Positions 5,851-6,180 of a DNA stretch of 6,180 bases are shown here, one piece after another. The position numbers and the translations under genes were made by a program. Below the pieces are notes generated by a model. That model was not told the DNA's origin, ran no database searches, and saw nothing but the letters and a program-made list of their open reading frames with translations. Each line of letters starts with the position of its first letter. Positions within the stretch are counted from its first letter, which is position 1. Origin of the DNA: JBAVEL01 sp049587715 (GTDB lineage: Bacteria > Bacteroidota > Ignavibacteria > UBA10030 > UBA6906); assembly GCA_049587715.1 (NCBI GenBank), contig JBAVEL010000023.1:1-6180 (forward strand), in the 5' to 3' direction.

Positions 5851-6180
5851 ACGATACCCGGCGCGAGCTGGCGGACCTGCTCACGGAAAAGCGGAACCCC
5901 GCCACATTCGGACTGGATGGGTGGTCCACCCTGCAGGTATTGAAGGCCATCAACGCGGAGGATAAACTGGTGGCGCATGCCGTGGAGCGCGAGATCCCCT
6001 ATATTGAAAAGGCCGTGGAGCTTGTGGTGGCCGCGCTGCGCTCAGGCGGCACGCTCACCTATGTGGGGGCGGGAACGAGCGGACGGCTGGGAATCCTGGA
6101 CGCGGCGGAGTGCCCGCCCACCTTCGGGACGGATCCGGCGCGGATTCAGGGGGTGATCGCGGGCGGACCCGAGGCTGTCA
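5847..6180 (+). CDS. murQ: N-acetylmuramic acid 6-phosphate etherase MurQ, 3'-partial
   Basis: MurQ cleaves the D-lactyl ether of MurNAc-6-phosphate to GlcNAc-6-phosphate and D-lactate in peptidoglycan recycling or MurNAc use. The 111 codons present run off the right edge, and full-length proteins are near 300 residues. The opening NPAT (17-20) then STLQVLKAINAEDKLV matches the family N-terminus. The SIS sugar-phosphate motif GAGTSGRLGILDAAECPPTFG (74-94) contains Glu88, which corresponds to catalytic Glu83 of E. coli MurQ, and IAGGPEAV follows at the edge. The ATG lies in an ATGA overlap with the rsmG stop, preceded closely by GGTGGAG (5838-5844), which suggests translational coupling. All seven Arg codons seen are CGN, like yidC. 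Finding murQ directly after rsmG is unusual because parA often sits there. Confidence 0.93.
   Translation, partial: MNDTRRELADLLTEKRNPATFGLDGWSTLQVLKAINAEDKLVAHAVEREIPYIEKAVELVVAALRSGGTLTYVGAGTSGRLGILDAAECPPTFGTDPARIQGVIAGGPEAV

Noticed and set aside
5235..5978. Minus-strand open frame (247 codons) across rsmG and murQ
   Set aside because: It lies antisense to two confident genes, is Ser/Arg/Pro-rich and resembles no family. Long antisense frames are expected in GC-rich coding DNA.

Overview
The window carries five consecutive plus-strand genes of the classic origin-proximal cluster: yidC (5' end outside the window), mnmE, mnmG, rsmG and the start of murQ. The DNA is GC-rich. Several protein signatures recall the Bacteroidota/Chlorobi/FCB side of the bacterial tree rather than Proteobacteria or Firmicutes. 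Examples are WSPR(C/A)QSDR in MnmG where E. coli has RATRAQADR, a Lys in place of the usual Arg in the YidC groove, and a YidC with a large periplasmic domain. This placement is inferred from remembered family features, not from a search. The long YidC periplasmic domain does indicate a two-membrane cell.

Layout. 1-1632 encodes YidC, lacking only its N-terminal membrane anchor and linker. 1633-1866 is the only sizeable gene-free stretch (234 bp). It holds two terminator-like hairpins (1654-1683 and 1785-1819) and a misplaced AGGAGG. 1867-3216 is a complete mnmE. After a 4-bp gap comes mnmG (3221-5128), which overlaps rsmG by 4 bp (5125-5850). rsmG in turn overlaps murQ by 4 bp (5847 to the window edge). 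The tight packing from mnmE onward indicates one transcription unit.

Function. YidC inserts and folds inner-membrane proteins. MnmE and MnmG form the complex that modifies U34 of certain tRNAs. RsmG methylates 16S rRNA. MurQ cleaves MurNAc-6-phosphate during peptidoglycan recycling. The usual parA-parB pair does not directly follow rsmG.

The most notable signal is a pair of parS-like chromosome-partition sites, at 3222-3237 and 5117-5132, sitting on the start and the stop of mnmG. In both, the CACGTG core supplies a candidate GTG start codon with a Shine-Dalgarno-like sequence just upstream. A second signal is a block of different arginine codon use (AGG/AGA-rich) that begins inside mnmE near 2270 and ends near the second parS site. 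I saw no mobile element, CRISPR array, tRNA or rRNA, and no wholly new system. The parS arrangement and the codon block are the parts worth following up.
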